Counted from the stretch's first letter, positions 31,661 through 43,098 are shown. The stretch: DNA of 64,000 nucleotides from Locusta migratoria (GCA_026315105.1 CM048755.1:215624333-215688332); one strand, 5' to 3'. A program made the numbers and translations. The notes: generated by a model not told the origin, from the sequence alone.

Positions 31661-32230
31661 TGACATGGAATGACAGCGAAGTAATTATGAATAAAGTAGA
31701 GCCGTGTTATTGGCTCACAAAAAAAGCCAGTTTCATGTGCAACCTTTAGTAAAGAAGTAACCATTTCATATTCTGAACTAAATAACCTACCTAAACGTAA
31801 ATTATTTTCAATGTGTAGTTCTTTGCTATATTAAAGTACTGGTATTCTTGCACCAACATGAACAATAAGATGCAATTAAAGACATTGCAAAATCGGTTGT
31901 GCTAGTCTACAAAATTCAGATACAGTGAATTAACGGCCTTTCAATCACGACTTGAGATTAACACGTCTTTATCAGCTCCCATTAAACACGACGCGCAGCG
32001 CACAGCGTTGGAACCTCAGAACCCGCGAGCGGAGAGCGACACAAGAAACATAAATTCTTTGTTGCACGCGCGAGTGAAAGCGGTGTAAGCGAGCTGAGGC
32101 GGCCGCACGGGTGCACTATGGCCACCTCAATAGGATTAGCCACTGGGTTTTCCAGCCGCTTCCCTGCCGCCGCAAAGCAGGAAGCGTGAAATGGCTCACT
32201 ATGGACGTACCCTGAGGCTGCTAATCTGTT

Positions 32231-32451
32231 AACAAACAAAGAAAAAAGAAACAAAAAAAAACTTTGTAATTATATGGGACCGTACTACTTTGCTCATAAG
32301 TCGCTAGACTTACAGACTACTTAAACTAAGTTAAACTAGCCTAAGGGCTACACACACATCCATGCCCTAGGGAGGATTCGAACCTCCGACGCGGGAGGCC
32401 GTGCGATCCATAACGTGGCGTTCCAGACCGCTCGGCTACTCCTGCGCGGCT
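32231..32451 (-). mobile_element. SINE-A, head H6, tail T2
   Basis: Minus-strand copy just outside the Harbinger element. Weak duplication ATCTGTT at 32224-32230 and 32452-32458. An A-rich tract (on +) adjoins the tail. Confidence 0.9.
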
Positions 32452-32459
32452 ATCTGTTT

Positions 32460-33297
32460 AAATACTCTGTTTTTTGGGAGTAACTCTATTTTATACTCTT
32501 TAAACTCTGACGGAACACCTTGTCGCACAACTACTCAACAAGTAGTCAAACGGACTGGCAGTGTTTTTTTCTTTTCTTTTTTTTCTTCCTTTTACTCCTT
32601 TAGCTGCCTATAATTTAGAGAACATCTTCTTCAGTGAAATAAGAAACAATTTTTTCGCTGACATATATAGCGATTCCTGAGGTATCTGTACCAAAATGCT
32701 CGCCGTAGTCATCATTGGTCGTGTCACCTGCAGCATACCATTCTTCATAGTACCGATGTATTTCACTCAGAACTAGCGAACCGGACAATGTTTCGCAATT
32801 GCTAAATACGCATGGGATTTGTAGATACATCTTAAATTCCTTGCCAGCTCTCTGCCCATCTTCTCAGCTCTTATCTCTTTGTGTATATGTCCTCCTCCAC
32901 CAGCTCTCTTTCCATAATTTTCTCCACATTTTGTTAAATGTTTATTGTTTCGTATTATACGTACCTTGAAAGTAGGCATAACATTAACTCGGGAATTTTT
33001 TATTTATTTATTTATTTTCTTTTTTGGCAAATGACGTCATTTGAAAGCAGTTACCGTATTGCCAGATTTGAATAAAAAATGAATAGAATGTGGCCCATTT
33101 CAAGTAACCAATGAAGTAGTAGCTCGTTGCTGGTACCAATAACGTGAATTTGAATTGGCCACTAGGCGTAACATAATTCAGGGGCTTCATTTTATTATGC
33201 ACGAAGATGCACATATAAATTTTCAAAATCTTTTGTGCAATTTTTAAATTTTTGTGCAATTACTAAACTTATATTTACTCAAAAATGAATTTGTTAT
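32460..33297. other. unassigned AT-rich DNA
   Basis: Short frames only. Includes a T-rich patch at 32565-32590. Nothing recognised. Confidence 0.5.
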
Positions 33298-33487
33298 GGC
33301 CGCGGCGGAGCTGCCGAGCGCATTGAGGCGATATGTTAGGATGCGCGAGGCCGTTCCCCGTATGGGGTTCGAATGCCCCCTCGGGCGTGGATTTTTGTGT
33401 CGTCTTTAGTTTAAGTTAGTTCACAAGTAGTTTCTAAGTTTAAGGACTGATGATCCCGCAGTTAAGTCCCATAATTTTTACAAACAG
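33298..33487 (+). mobile_element. SINE-A, head H3, tail T1
   Basis: Head GCCGCGGCGGAGCTGCCGAG, B box GGTTCGAATGCCCC, tail to TTTACAAACAG. No duplication read. Confidence 0.9.
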
Positions 33488-33655
33488 TTTTTGATGATTT
33501 TGTCGAATTTCGTCAGTTGAAGTATCCTCCATCATTCACCTTACGAAGTTTTATGTAGACTGTGACCTTACTCTTGGTTTAAAGGTCAAGTATTCAAAAA
33601 ATCGTAAAGATTGGAGTAAAACTCTTGGTTCTCTGAAAGCCCGTAAGTAAAGTAC

Positions 33656-33852
33656 GCCGGCCGCGGTGGCCGAGGGGACTGAGGCGCTCCAGCCACGGTC
33701 TGCACGGCCACTACGGTCGGAGGTTCGAATCCCCCCTCGGGCATGCATATTTGTGTCGTCCTTAGTATTAGCTAGTTCATAAGTAGTTTGTAAGTTTAGG
33801 GACTGATGACCCCGTAGTTGAGTCCCATAGACTCTACAAACATTTGAATTTG
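33656..33852 (+). mobile_element. SINE-A, head H1, tail T1, with TSD
   Basis: Exact 11-bp duplication AAGTAAAGTAC at 33645-33655 and 33853-33863. Complete, little diverged. Confidence 0.96.
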
Positions 33853-33913
33853 AAGTAAAGTACCCTCTGCCATACACCATAAGAAATTTTACGTGGACAG
33901 TGAGTTTCCTTTT

Positions 33914-34112
33914 GAAACTTCCTGGCAGATTAAAATTGTGTGCCGAAACCGGGACTCGAACGTGGGACCTTTGCCTTTCGCGGGCAAGCGCTCTACCAAT
34001 GAGCTACCCCGACACGACTCACGGCTCCCCCATACAACTTCAATTCTGCCATTACCTCGCCCCCTAATTTCCAAACTTCACAGAAGTTCTCCTGCGAAAC
34101 TTTCAATTCTCG
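33914..34112 (-). mobile_element. SINE-B single unit
   Basis: Starts GAAACTTCCTGGCAGATTAA, then TGTGCCGAAACCGGGACTCG (tRNA-like B box on minus), GAGCTACCCCGACACGACTC, CTTCACAGAAGTTCTCCTGC. The far end is lost after CGAAACTTTC. Confidence 0.88.
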
Positions 34113-35477
34113 AGACCTGGAGATATCCAATCAAAATATTTAATATCGAGATCTACTGTTACTAGTAGCTTTGTTCGACTCTGTAGCCAGGTGTTACGAT
34201 ACTATAATGTCCTTAAATGTGAAAGACTAAGGAATTTACTTCAGGAAGCATGTACACAGTGTGAAAATTCTGCACGTCTAACTGTTAAAAATTTACCTCC
34301 TTACACGTCAACGATTTCGAGAAACGTTTCTGAGAAAACTAAGAACGTTATTGCAGATGTGTAACGTAAAACCAAAATGATACATATGGTATCTTTTCTT
34401 TCAGGTATGCGTGAATATTCCACATCTACATCAGTTGCGTGTCCCCCTGGTGTGCTGAATAAAATTAAGAAAATATAATACTAACTTAAACCCTGTAAAG
34501 CACGTTGTGTGTGTGGTTGTATTTGACAATGCCTCAAGACGTGATGTGATATAATCGTACAACTGATTTGTCTACCGCCAGCCTAGCCCCTGGCAGAATG
34601 CAACGTGCGAAACATAACCCGGTGAGTTCCTCGCTTTGGAGTGTCACTGCGCATGCGTCAGCTGCTTCTGCTAGTCGGCGATGTTCTACTTGTCAACGTC
34701 TCAGCCAGTGGGGGCGCTTACGTATCGCATCATCGTCTTTCTTGCGTTCCAGAAGATTGCGGTAGTTCTGAAATTGGTAGTGAAAGCATGGTGCAAAAAC
34801 TATTACACAGTCATTTTTCATTACGATCTTAAATAGTGGAGAAGAAAAGTATTGATAATGCCAGATCATGGCCTACCCTAACAGTATCAACATGTAGAAA
34901 GGGATTTGAGAAGCATTTTCGTAAGGAATTGTATGAGTTCTGAGATGCGGCTGTGATGTGACGAACAAGATTTCATTGTTGGACAGTGATGGCGGGTCCT
35001 AAAAGGACTGATGTTTCACTAATTCGCGACATATTGAGAGAATATGGCCAAATATTTGTGGCAGGTAACAATACAAAACTTATTACTGGTTCCAGAATTG
35101 GTTATAAAGGCGAAGGTGGGAGCATAGCTTCTAACCAGACGCCAACTCGAGTGTCACAGTGTGATGTCGTAACCACAAGACCATTCTCACATTTGGTGGA
35201 TTACGATGATATTGTTATACATACTACGCTCTTCTAAAGGCTTTTACAGCTTATTCGTCGTTAGTTGACAGTTACCTGTTTCATTTTCTTCGTGGAAGTG
35301 ATGATCTACTCAGACCATATGCTCTCAAATAGTTTCCTGTGGTAGTGATAGGTGAAGTAAGCGACTGAATGTTCTTACAGTGATATGTGTGTCGTCACAG
35401 GCAAGGGGCTGAGTGAACAGTCTGACATTTTTACATATTAATCTCCCATAAAACTGGTGCTATATTCCATTAAATCT
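34113..35477. other. unassigned DNA
   Basis: No gene recognised. Frames at 34568-34832 and 34986-35237 lack known domains. A mildly GC-rich patch lies at 34570-34770. Confidence 0.45.
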
Positions 35478-35484
35478 ACATAAC

Positions 35485-35691
35485 GCTGCGGTTGAGTGGC
35501 CGAGCGTTCTAAGGCAGCTTGCTGCGGAGCGCGCGTTTCCTCGCCGTCTGAGGTTCGAGTCCTCCATGGGGCATGGGTGGGTGTGTTCGTCCTTAGGTTA
35601 GTTTAACTTAGTTTAAGTAGTTTGTAAGCCTAGGGACTGATAACCACAGTAGTTAAGTCCCACAGATTTACAAACATTTGAACATTTGGAA
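35485..35691 (+). mobile_element. SINE-A, head H4, hybrid T2/T1 tail
   Basis: The tail begins as T2 (TTAGTTTAACTTAGTTTAAG) but continues AGTAGTTAAGTCCCACAGAT, a T1-type block. Short duplication ACATAAC at 35478-35484 and 35692-35698. Confidence 0.9.
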
Positions 35692-35699
35692 ACATAACT

Positions 35700-36226
35700 T
35701 ACATAATTCTGCGTATCAGACATATGAATTGCAAACTTGTTACTCACATAATTGAGAATGAATTTAAAAGTAAATCTACTGTAAAATGGAACTGATTCCC
35801 GGATCTGTCACCATCCTTAAATATATTCTGAACCATTGTGTATAACATAAAACATCTATAATTTTTGTATAAGATTTTCTCGTGATTGATCCAAATGGCA
35901 TTTGATGCGTCAGCTTATTGTAAGTCTAGTACAAGAATTTGATTTATGGTTAAAAATGTAAGAAGAATAGTATAAACCTTAGCATTGGCTATTATCAAAC
36001 TTCCGCAGGAACATAATATTTATGCTGAAGTAACTGAAACCATCCGCAATAACGCACTTATTGACCAGTAATGAGATGTATTGCTCTTGGTTTTTACGTT
36101 ATATTAGAAATCCACCACAATGCATTCGTAACGTAGTGTTCTTCTACATGAGCGTCGTAGCAGAAGAAGTGTCCGCTTCTGAATCTAAGATATCGATGTA
36201 GGAATCATTTAACATTCTAATTTTTA
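35700..36226. other. unassigned AT-rich DNA
   Basis: No feature recognised. Confidence 0.5.
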
Positions 36227-36237
36227 TTTCGATTTTC

Positions 36238-36433
36238 CCGCCGGCCGCGGTGGCCGAGGTGACTGAGGCGCTGCAGTCACGGTCAGCACGGCCACTACGG
36301 TCGGGGGTTCGAATCCCCCCTCGGGCATGGATATTTGTGCCGTCCTAGTTCGTAAGTAGTTCATAAGTAGTTTGTAAGTTTAGGGACTGATGACCCCGTA
36401 GTTAAGTCCCATAAGCTTAACAAACATTTGAAT
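36238..36433 (+). mobile_element. SINE-A, head H1, tail T1, with TSD
   Basis: 11-bp duplication TTTCGATTTTC at 36227-36237 and 36434-36444. Tail variant CCTAGTTCGTAAGTAGTTCA, as in 22353-22543. Confidence 0.95.
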
Positions 36434-36589
36434 TTTCGATTTTCTCCTCATTTGCGCACAGTGCTACTGTCACCATGTAGAAGAAATACGAAAATTTCAT
36501 TCTTAATAAATAGACGCCTGCTTCTTGGAACATATGATGATTGTTAAGTTTTCCGTTTTCGGCGCTGTGTACGTGGAGGTGGATGGCGT

Positions 36590-36765
36590 GCCGCGGCGGA
36601 GTGGCCGAGCGCATTGAGGCGCTATGCCCCGATGCGCGAGTCCGTTCCCTGTCGGGGCTTCGATCCTCCCTCGGGCATGTATGTTTGTGTTGTCTTTAGT
36701 ATAAAGTAATTTATAAGTAGTCTGTAAGTTTAGGGACTGATGACCCCACAGTTAAGTCCCATAAG
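36590..36765 (+). mobile_element. SINE-A, head H3, tail T1, 3'-shortened
   Basis: Head GCCGCGGCGGAGTGGCCGAG, tail stops after GTTAAGTCCCATAAG, lacking ACAAACATTTGAA. Confidence 0.9.
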
Positions 36766-36799
36766 GCCTCGTGCTCGATACTAACTACAAAAATTTTCA

Positions 36800-37437
36800 G
36801 AATGAAACTTTCAGTCTGCAGCGGAGTGTGCGCTGATATGAAAGTTCCTGGCAGATTAAATATCAGCGCACACTCCATCCCTTAGGCTGTGGCTAAGCCA
36901 TGTCTCCACCATATACTTTCTTCCAGGAGTGCTAGTCTTGCATGGTTCGCAGGAGAGCTTCTGTGAAGTTTGGAAAGTAGGAGGCGGGGTACTGGCGGAA
37001 GTAAAGTTGTGAGGCAGCATCGTGAGTCGTGTCGGGATAGCACAGTCGGTAGTGCGCTTGCCCGCATAAGGCAAAGGTCCGAGGTTCGAGTCTCGGTTCC
37101 GTCACACAATTTTAATCTGCCAGGAAGTTTCATATCAGCACACACTCCGCTGCAGAGTGAAAGTTTCATTCTGGAAACATCCCTTAGTCTGTGGCTAAGC
37201 CATGTCTCCACCATATCCTTTCTTCCAGGAGTGCTAGTCTTGCATGGTTCGCAGGAGAGCTTCTGTGAAGTTTGGAAAGTAGGAGGCGGGGTACTGGCTA
37301 AGTAAAGTTGTGAGGCGGCATCGTGAGTCGTGTCGGGATAGCACAGTCGGTAGTGCGCTTGCCCGCGAAAGGCAAAGGTCCCAGGTTCGAGTCCCGGTTC
37401 CGGCACACAATTTTAATCTGCCAGGAACTGTCATACA
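36800..37437 (+). mobile_element. SINE-B tandem dimer with inverted end
   Basis: Two direct units, 302 bp apart (GGCTAAGCCA at 36891 and 37193), each with CATGTCTCCACCATAT, CTTCTGTGAAGTTTGG, GTCGGTAGTGCGCTTGCCCG and B box GGTTCGAGTC. A partial inverted copy of the unit's 3' end (TGAAACTTTCAGTCTGCAGC to GGCAGATTAAA, 36804-36859) lies to the left. Confidence 0.92.
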
Positions 37438-38184
37438 AAAATTTTAACTTATACCAGAAGACCCACTTAACCTTTGTCAATGCCAAGTGAAGAACGATAG
37501 GCTCGCATTTATTCGGAATTCTAGGCAAATTGTAAAGAACTACTACCGGTAGGAGTGGAAGAAAACTACATTAGACCACGATAGGAGCGAAGTTATGACC
37601 ATTTAAAATTCTTAATGTTGCATACACATCAAATGTTGTTTTTGTGGTATTATTGAAAACTGAGAAAAGAACTGCACAAAGTCTTTGGATACGACGCCTT
37701 GAAGAAATTTGTTTGTAAAAAAAAAAAAAAATCAGAATGCTCAGGCCGTCGTTTCCGAACCCATGTCATGTCAGCAGCTCATATTAAACAAATACGCTTA
37801 CGTCTTAGCATTTCTCGGTGCTCTGAGTTTTCATTTCAAGTAATTCTCTGTGTTACCATTTTCTTATCATTAATTATTTTAATAATTACTTGAGGCCCAT
37901 TATTTGTGTTTGTAACGGTTCACAATCCATTTTCAGTATTTATAGTCATACCAATTATAAATAAGAAGTGAGCTTAAACTTTTTCCACTCCTATTCAAGA
38001 AATCAAAAACTTCGTTTCATTGTGAAGTGTGTTCATAATGCATACAATTATAAACATTAATAATCAGTGCACCTTGCAACTCGATATTTTTTCTTTACTT
38101 TGGGTACCGCTATAATTCTTATTCTGAGATCGATCCACGAGGCGCGATAACATATTTCATCAATAATGTATCTTAAAAGTGAAC
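37438..38184. other. unassigned DNA with A15 run
   Basis: A15 at 37717-37731. No gene recognised. Confidence 0.45.
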
Positions 38185-38220
38185 TACACTGCAGGAATAA
38201 AAATTATTACACCACGAAGG
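38185..38220 (+). mobile_element. solo Tc1-type terminal repeat
   Basis: TACACTGCAGGAATAAAAAT followed by TATTACACCACGAAGG resembles the Tc1 TIR at 44127-44156 (TTAAAATTGCTACACC). No partner end or transposase was found nearby. Confidence 0.4.
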
Positions 38221-38937
38221 ATCGTTCGCCCCCCCCCCCCCCCAAGCAGCTCCCCCCCTTTTTTTTTCTTGAATGCGGAGCCAGCGTGCTATCACTGCAC
38301 TGAGTCTTCAAGGCTGTGAGACTTTTGTTTGACTGGGCATGGGGTAAAAAGAGGTGGCCGGTACAAGAATTTTTCTACTGAGCCAGAGTTTAGCTGACGA
38401 TGAAAATTCTTTCAACCCCCCTCCCCCCCTAGCAGGCCGTCCTGGATCCGCCCCTGGTCGTGAATGGCTTAATTCTCCCCGGTAAAAATAATTTTAAAAA
38501 AACAGTTTGAAATTCCTTTTGCGAGGTACGTTTCATGTCGAAGAAGAACGCGAGCGAGTTGTTGTACATGTAACTGACAGTGTGTTGGTAGCATTATCCC
38601 ATACCCTTCTATGTACTGCGGCAGACAGTAAACGTTTGTAGTTAAGCATAAAAAACAGGCAAGGAGCCTTGCGATTTCTGTTACCTTACTGTACACATAC
38701 GACTGGCGTAGTGTATGATAAGCACCTTCTACCGCAATGATTGTTAATACTGTGTTCCTTAGTTACAGATGGTTCGGTACAACAAATTTTTATTATTAAA
38801 TTACTATTATTATGTGTGTTGAACGATGAGATGGTCTGATTCTCATGAACTACGATTCAGGCTGGATCGGTTGAAACAAATAGATAATAAAACATATTGC
38901 ATAACACGTGACAAAATCTCGGGTTTTTATTTTGGTG
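38221..38937. other. unassigned DNA, possible hAT end
   Basis: C15 run (38229-38243). CCTGGATCCGCCCCTG (38441-38456) resembles a hAT-type terminus (CAGGGGCGGATCCAGG on minus), but no partner was found. Confidence 0.35.
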
Positions 38938-38949
38938 TTATTTTCATAA

Positions 38950-39163
38950 GCCGCGGTGGCGTAGCCGAGCGGTCTAAAGCGTCTCGTTGCGGAGCGCGCG
39001 GTTGCTCTCCGCGGAGGTTCGAGTTCTCCCTGGGGCATGGGTGTGTGTGTTGTCCTTAGGTTAGTTTACCTAGGTTTAAGTAGTTTGTAAGCTAAGGACT
39101 GATGACTACGTAGTTTGGTCTGATATATTTACAAACATCTGAACATTTGAATTTTATTTTCAT
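38950..39163 (+). mobile_element. SINE-A, head H4, tail T2, with TSD
   Basis: Exact 12-bp duplication TTATTTTCATAA at 38938-38949 and 39164-39175. Confidence 0.96.
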
Positions 39164-39287
39164 AAAATTGAGCTCCATCTGCCACTTGTATAATGATAAT
39201 TAACCGAACTGTTGATGTAAGATATTGGGCTGGAATTCGAAGGTACTGGAGTACAGCCTTCAAGATGTAACTATTCCATTACTTTTC

Positions 39288-39476
39288 GCCGGCCGCGGTG
39301 GCCGAGGGGACTGAGGCGCACGGCCACTACGGTCGGGGGTTCGAATCCACCCTCGGGCATGGATATTTGTGACGTCCTTAGTATTAGGTAGTTCATAAGT
39401 AGTTCATAAGTAGTTTGTAAGTTTAGGGGCTGATAACCCCGTTGTTAAGTCCCATAAGCTATACACACAGTTGAGA
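39288..39476 (+). mobile_element. SINE-A, head H1 with 16-nt deletion, tail T1
   Basis: Exact 11-bp duplication CATTACTTTTC at 39277-39287 and 39477-39487. The head lacks CTCCAGTCACGGTCTG between GAGGCG and CACGGCC, and the tail carries an 11-bp tandem duplication (AGTTCATAAGT twice). Confidence 0.95.
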
Positions 39477-39644
39477 CATTACTTTTCTTCAACATATAAT
39501 GTAAAAACTGTGACGCGGCCAACGTCTTTTGCCATTTCTTAGCCTATCAGCGTTTTTGATACGCTTGTGATGGGCTCACCTAGCATGTGGCGCACTATAG
39601 CTTCATGCAGTAGTACGATGGTTCAAATACTTGGTTGTCCATCC

Positions 39645-39805
39645 ACAATTAGGTTGACCGAGATTTCTGTAAATACTTCTAATCGAATACTGGGATAGTT
39701 CTTTTGAAAGGGCACGACTGATGTCCTTCAAAATCCTAGAAACATACCGAATTACTCACCTGTCTCTAATGACCATATGAGGGGGCGTTGAACCCCATTT
39801 TTTTT
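39645..39805 (+). repeat. family E repeat
   Basis: ATACTGGGATAGTTCTTTTG, AAAGGGCACGACTGATGTCC, GTCTCTAATGACCATATGAG, GGCGTTGAACCCC. Parallels the copy at 13680-13815. Confidence 0.72.
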
Positions 39806-39979
39806 CCTCGTGTACTCGTCACTGACATCACGCCGCAACATTCCTCATTTCATAGTGTTTGTGTTATTTAGTTACTGTTGCTTTAAATAGTGTACATAAC
39901 GAATTAGTGGTTGCAGTCTGTAAGGTTATGGGTCTCAGGTGGAAAAATACATCATAACAATCAGTGTGTTTATTTTACT

Positions 39980-40177
39980 AAATGTTCAAATTTTTGTAAA
40001 TATATGGACTTAACTGCTTGGTTATTAGTCCCTAGCTTACAAACTACTTAAACTAAGTTAAAATAACCTAAGGACAACACACACACCCATGCCCGAGAGG
40101 GGACTCGAACCCCCGACGGCGAACGGCCGCGCGCACTGCAGCATGGCGTTTCACTGCGCAGGCTATTCCGCCGCAGC
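39980..40177 (-). mobile_element. SINE-A, head H5, tail T2
   Basis: Minus-strand copy with head reading GCTGCGGCGGAATAGCC. B box intact (GGGGACTCGAACCCC on +). No clear duplication. Confidence 0.92.
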
Positions 40178-41503
40178 TTCTTTTTTTACCTTTCTATATT
40201 ATGTCTTGTTCGTTAGAAAAAAGTTTCAATATAACGCGAATCTGATCTAAAAAAAGATGGAACTGATAGCATGAACAGCATGCAACTAAAATGCACTTGC
40301 TCTTGCACAGTAATGGCACAACTTCAACGGTGTATAATTGAGTTGCTCACATATGCTACACTCAACAGTAGGGAAGCAATTTATTTGTACTTGAAGCCAT
40401 CAAACTCTGTGTGTAAAAAGAATATTCTCCAATATTCCTGGATGACTCCTGGAGTTTATCATTGACTTCTGTACACTGCACCTGGGATTTTTTTTTTGTA
40501 TGACATCTCAGATGAGATCTTCTCTATCATCATTATGAGCTAATGCTCTAGCTCCGGTCTCATTATCTGATTTACTTGAGGCTGTAACAAACACCTCCTC
40601 GGGAAAACCACAAATTAAGCTTTGTTAGCCGAGCGATTGAACCTCCTCTAGGTACGCCCATCGATTTTTTACGACAATTCGCAACAGCGCCACCTGCATT
40701 AACGTAACGACGACGTGAATTGTTAGCGTTCGTGCAATTCAGTTCTTGTACGCGCTACGCTTGCGCTGCCTCGTTAGTTACCATACGATGTCGCATTCGC
40801 TACGGGACTTGTATAGGGACTTGTCCGCAATAGCGCACCAAGCCAAGCCGATTTTGAACAGGAGTGGAATAATTGCGTATTGGTAGAAGGTTAAAGAGCT
40901 GTTAGTCCATTAGGGCGTGAGTCGACGGTTTGTCGAGTGGCTGTGCACACAACGGCTGCAGCGCCAGCAATTATTTTCGAATCTGGCGGCGGTGTTACGG
41001 CCTTCGCTCGCCTCCGAGGCACGCGTCGCAGCCCGGCCTGCTCTTTGCGACATGCCACACAAAAAAGTCCTCATCTACATTTTGTGATACTTTGTGTCAC
41101 TGGCAACCAGATGCTCTCATAGCAATTATGGCTATTCTATTCTACTCTAAATCTAAACAATAAACTCGTACTATATAATCTGTTTCCAGTTGTTAAGGTC
41201 GTATTCCTTTTAAATCTTAGCAGAAGTGTTCGAATCGCCATAATATACCAACCGTACGTACTAAATTACAAGTAATAGCGAAACGGAAACTCTGTTGTAC
41301 TTCACAGTACTTACCCTATTATTTTCCATTACTTCGGGACAAAAAAAAAGTAAGTGCTAAGAAGGGAAAAAAAAAAAAGAAAACAGGAACGAGTTATTCA
41401 AGTTCCCACTTTTATTGAGAGAAAGGGAGTAGGAAGAGCATGAAACGGAATGACTCTGTCTGCTATCGAGCACTCAAATAAATCACTGGTGACAAGTGAT
41501 GAT
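40178..41503. other. unassigned DNA, CpG-rich centre
   Basis: 40640-41060 has many CpG (CGCAACAGCGCCACC, TACGCGCTACGCTTGCGC). Overlapping 60-77-codon frames there have no domain. No repeat match. A promoter-type CpG-rich patch is possible but unsupported. Confidence 0.35.
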
Positions 41504-41582
41504 TTGTGCCGGTTCGGGATTCGAACCCGGGTCGCCCGCTTTCGATCTGAGGTCGCCCTAACCACTCGGTTACCCACGCATG
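41504..41582 (-). mobile_element. family C-like tRNA-derived SINE head
   Basis: On the minus strand: GGTAACCGAGTGGTTAGGGC (A box region), CCCGGGTTCGAATCCCG (B box), then GGCACAAATC. Resembles the head at 51935-52025. Not a convincing functional tRNA because no clean anticodon loop forms. Confidence 0.6.
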
Positions 41583-41603
41583 CCTCCCGTCCGCCCCAAA
41601 CAC

Positions 41604-41720
41604 TACACACACACACGTACACATGGACGCGCGTGACCGAAGGAGAACTCGAATCTCCGGCTGGGAGCGATCGCGCAATCCATGGCAAGGTGCCTTAAGC
41701 CACTCGAGAATTCCCGCGCA
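41604..41720 (-). mobile_element. SINE-A head fragment (H6-like)
   Basis: GCGCGGGAATTCTCGAGTGG to GGAGATTCGAGTTCTCC on the minus strand, then GTGTACGTGTGTG. The T2 tail is missing. It abuts the family C head. Confidence 0.75.
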
Positions 41721-41733
41721 ACCGAGCAGCATG

Positions 41734-41940
41734 TTCAAAAATGTTCAAATGTTTGTAGTTCTATGGGACCAAACTATGTTGGTCATCAGTCCCTAGACTG
41801 ACAAAATACTTAAACTAAGTTAAACTAACCTAAGGACAACACACACATCCATGCCCGAGGGAGGATTCGAACCCCCCGACGCGGGAGGCCGCGCGATCCG
41901 TAACGTGGCGCTCCAGACCGCTCGGCTACTCCCGCGCGGC
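41734..41940 (-). mobile_element. SINE-A, head H6, tail T2, with TSD
   Basis: Exact 10-bp duplication GAGCAGCATG at 41724-41733 and 41941-41950. Confidence 0.96.
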
Positions 41941-41950
41941 GAGCAGCATG

Positions 41951-43098
41951 AGCACCTAACCTGTGGCGCTGTTTGTACACTTCCACCCGCCTGGAAGCAA
42001 GGATTTCTGCTTGTTTTTCAACATACAGAAAAATACTGACAGTCACTTTCAGCAAGTTCACGAGCTTTATTCTTTCTGTGTGTTGGAGAAAAAGGAAGGG
42101 GAAACAGATTTTGACTGGCGGAGTGGACCAATCCCAAGAAAGTGATATAGGATAGCGGAAGGGCACTCTTTCGATACTTACTGACCTTGTGGCGTTACCC
42201 CATATTTTTTCCTGCATTTATTACGGGTTTCATAAATCGAGTTTTTCGTATGGCAGTCCAAAGCATGATACAGGGGACAGTGGTGTATGCTGGCACGGAC
42301 TGGATCGTTGCGGTGGTGACAGATGGTCGGATACACCGTGGGAAACGAAAAGGCTGCCGCTGTCCGCACGCCGTACGCAAATCGGGATTTCACTTACTTT
42401 TTGTATGGCGGGAACCACCACACTGTATATGCAGAGTTTAACTATTAACGAATCTGTTTAATAATTCGAGCATTACTGCAGATCATAGTCATGGTTGCAG
42501 AAGTTATACACAATTTTACAGTTATTCCCAAAGCAACATTAACTAAAATTTTAACTCTATACAAAAGGCATTTTTATTGGGCAGTGAGATTCAGGCGCCA
42601 AGACTTTACAGTGAGCTATGTACCAGCCGCTAGAGCTATGAGAGTAACGAAAAGATGTGCATCCGTTACTAAAAGAAACAGTACTCGTTACTTGCGTATC
42701 GTTACTTGCTACTCTCGTTACCAGAGCCACCCAGAAATACGGCCACTACACTGTCTTTGAAACTGTGAATAATTTTTAACTGTTTTTGTTAATTATACTT
42801 TAGCATTTAAATTTGCCTCCTTTTTGAGATAATTATACCACTGAGAAAAGGATCAGTAGTCCATTTCGCCCATGATTAAAATACAATTGTCATACAAACT
42901 GATCAAAATTAGCGATACCCACCCGCGACCTCTATTTTAAATTATTCCCGATCTTTACTTACAGGCTTGGAATGTCAGAATCAGTCGGAATATTTCGTGA
43001 CGAATGCCAGTTCAGTAGTAGCACTACATTTGCAAGCAGTGGCACTGTGGGATTGTTGTACTATATATGTGACATTAACAATTAAGGTAATACCGTCA
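41951..43098. other. unassigned DNA
   Basis: Overlapping frames of 60-90 codons on both strands at 42187-42461 in a mildly GC-rich patch; none has a domain I recognise. No repeat match. Confidence 0.4.

Larger units (their letters stand above)
30176..32212 (+). mobile_element. PIF/Harbinger element, decayed
   Basis: Perfect 17-bp TIRs GGGTACGTCCATAGTGA at 30176-30192 and, inverted, 32196-32212, flanked by TAA (30173-30175) and TGA (32213-32215), a probable mutated 3-bp TWA duplication. A HARBI1-type transposase fragment lies in plus orientation at 31345-31660. Unrelated sequence inside (a GC-rich patch at 31200-31320 and a 25-bp tandem repeat at 30846-30892) suggests later insertions. Confidence 0.8.

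Noticed and set aside
36882..37406. 174-codon minus-strand frame with internal repeats
   Set aside because: It is the translation of the SINE-B tandem dimer; the protein repeat reflects the 302-bp DNA period.
36800..37437. CRISPR-like or satellite array
   Set aside because: Only two 302-bp units, each a SINE-B with tRNA-like promoter; no short regularly spaced repeats with unique spacers.
42180..42480. Gene suggested by overlapping frames on both strands
   Set aside because: Five frames in three phases on both strands, none with a domain or a consistent start; best explained by chance in a GC-richer patch.
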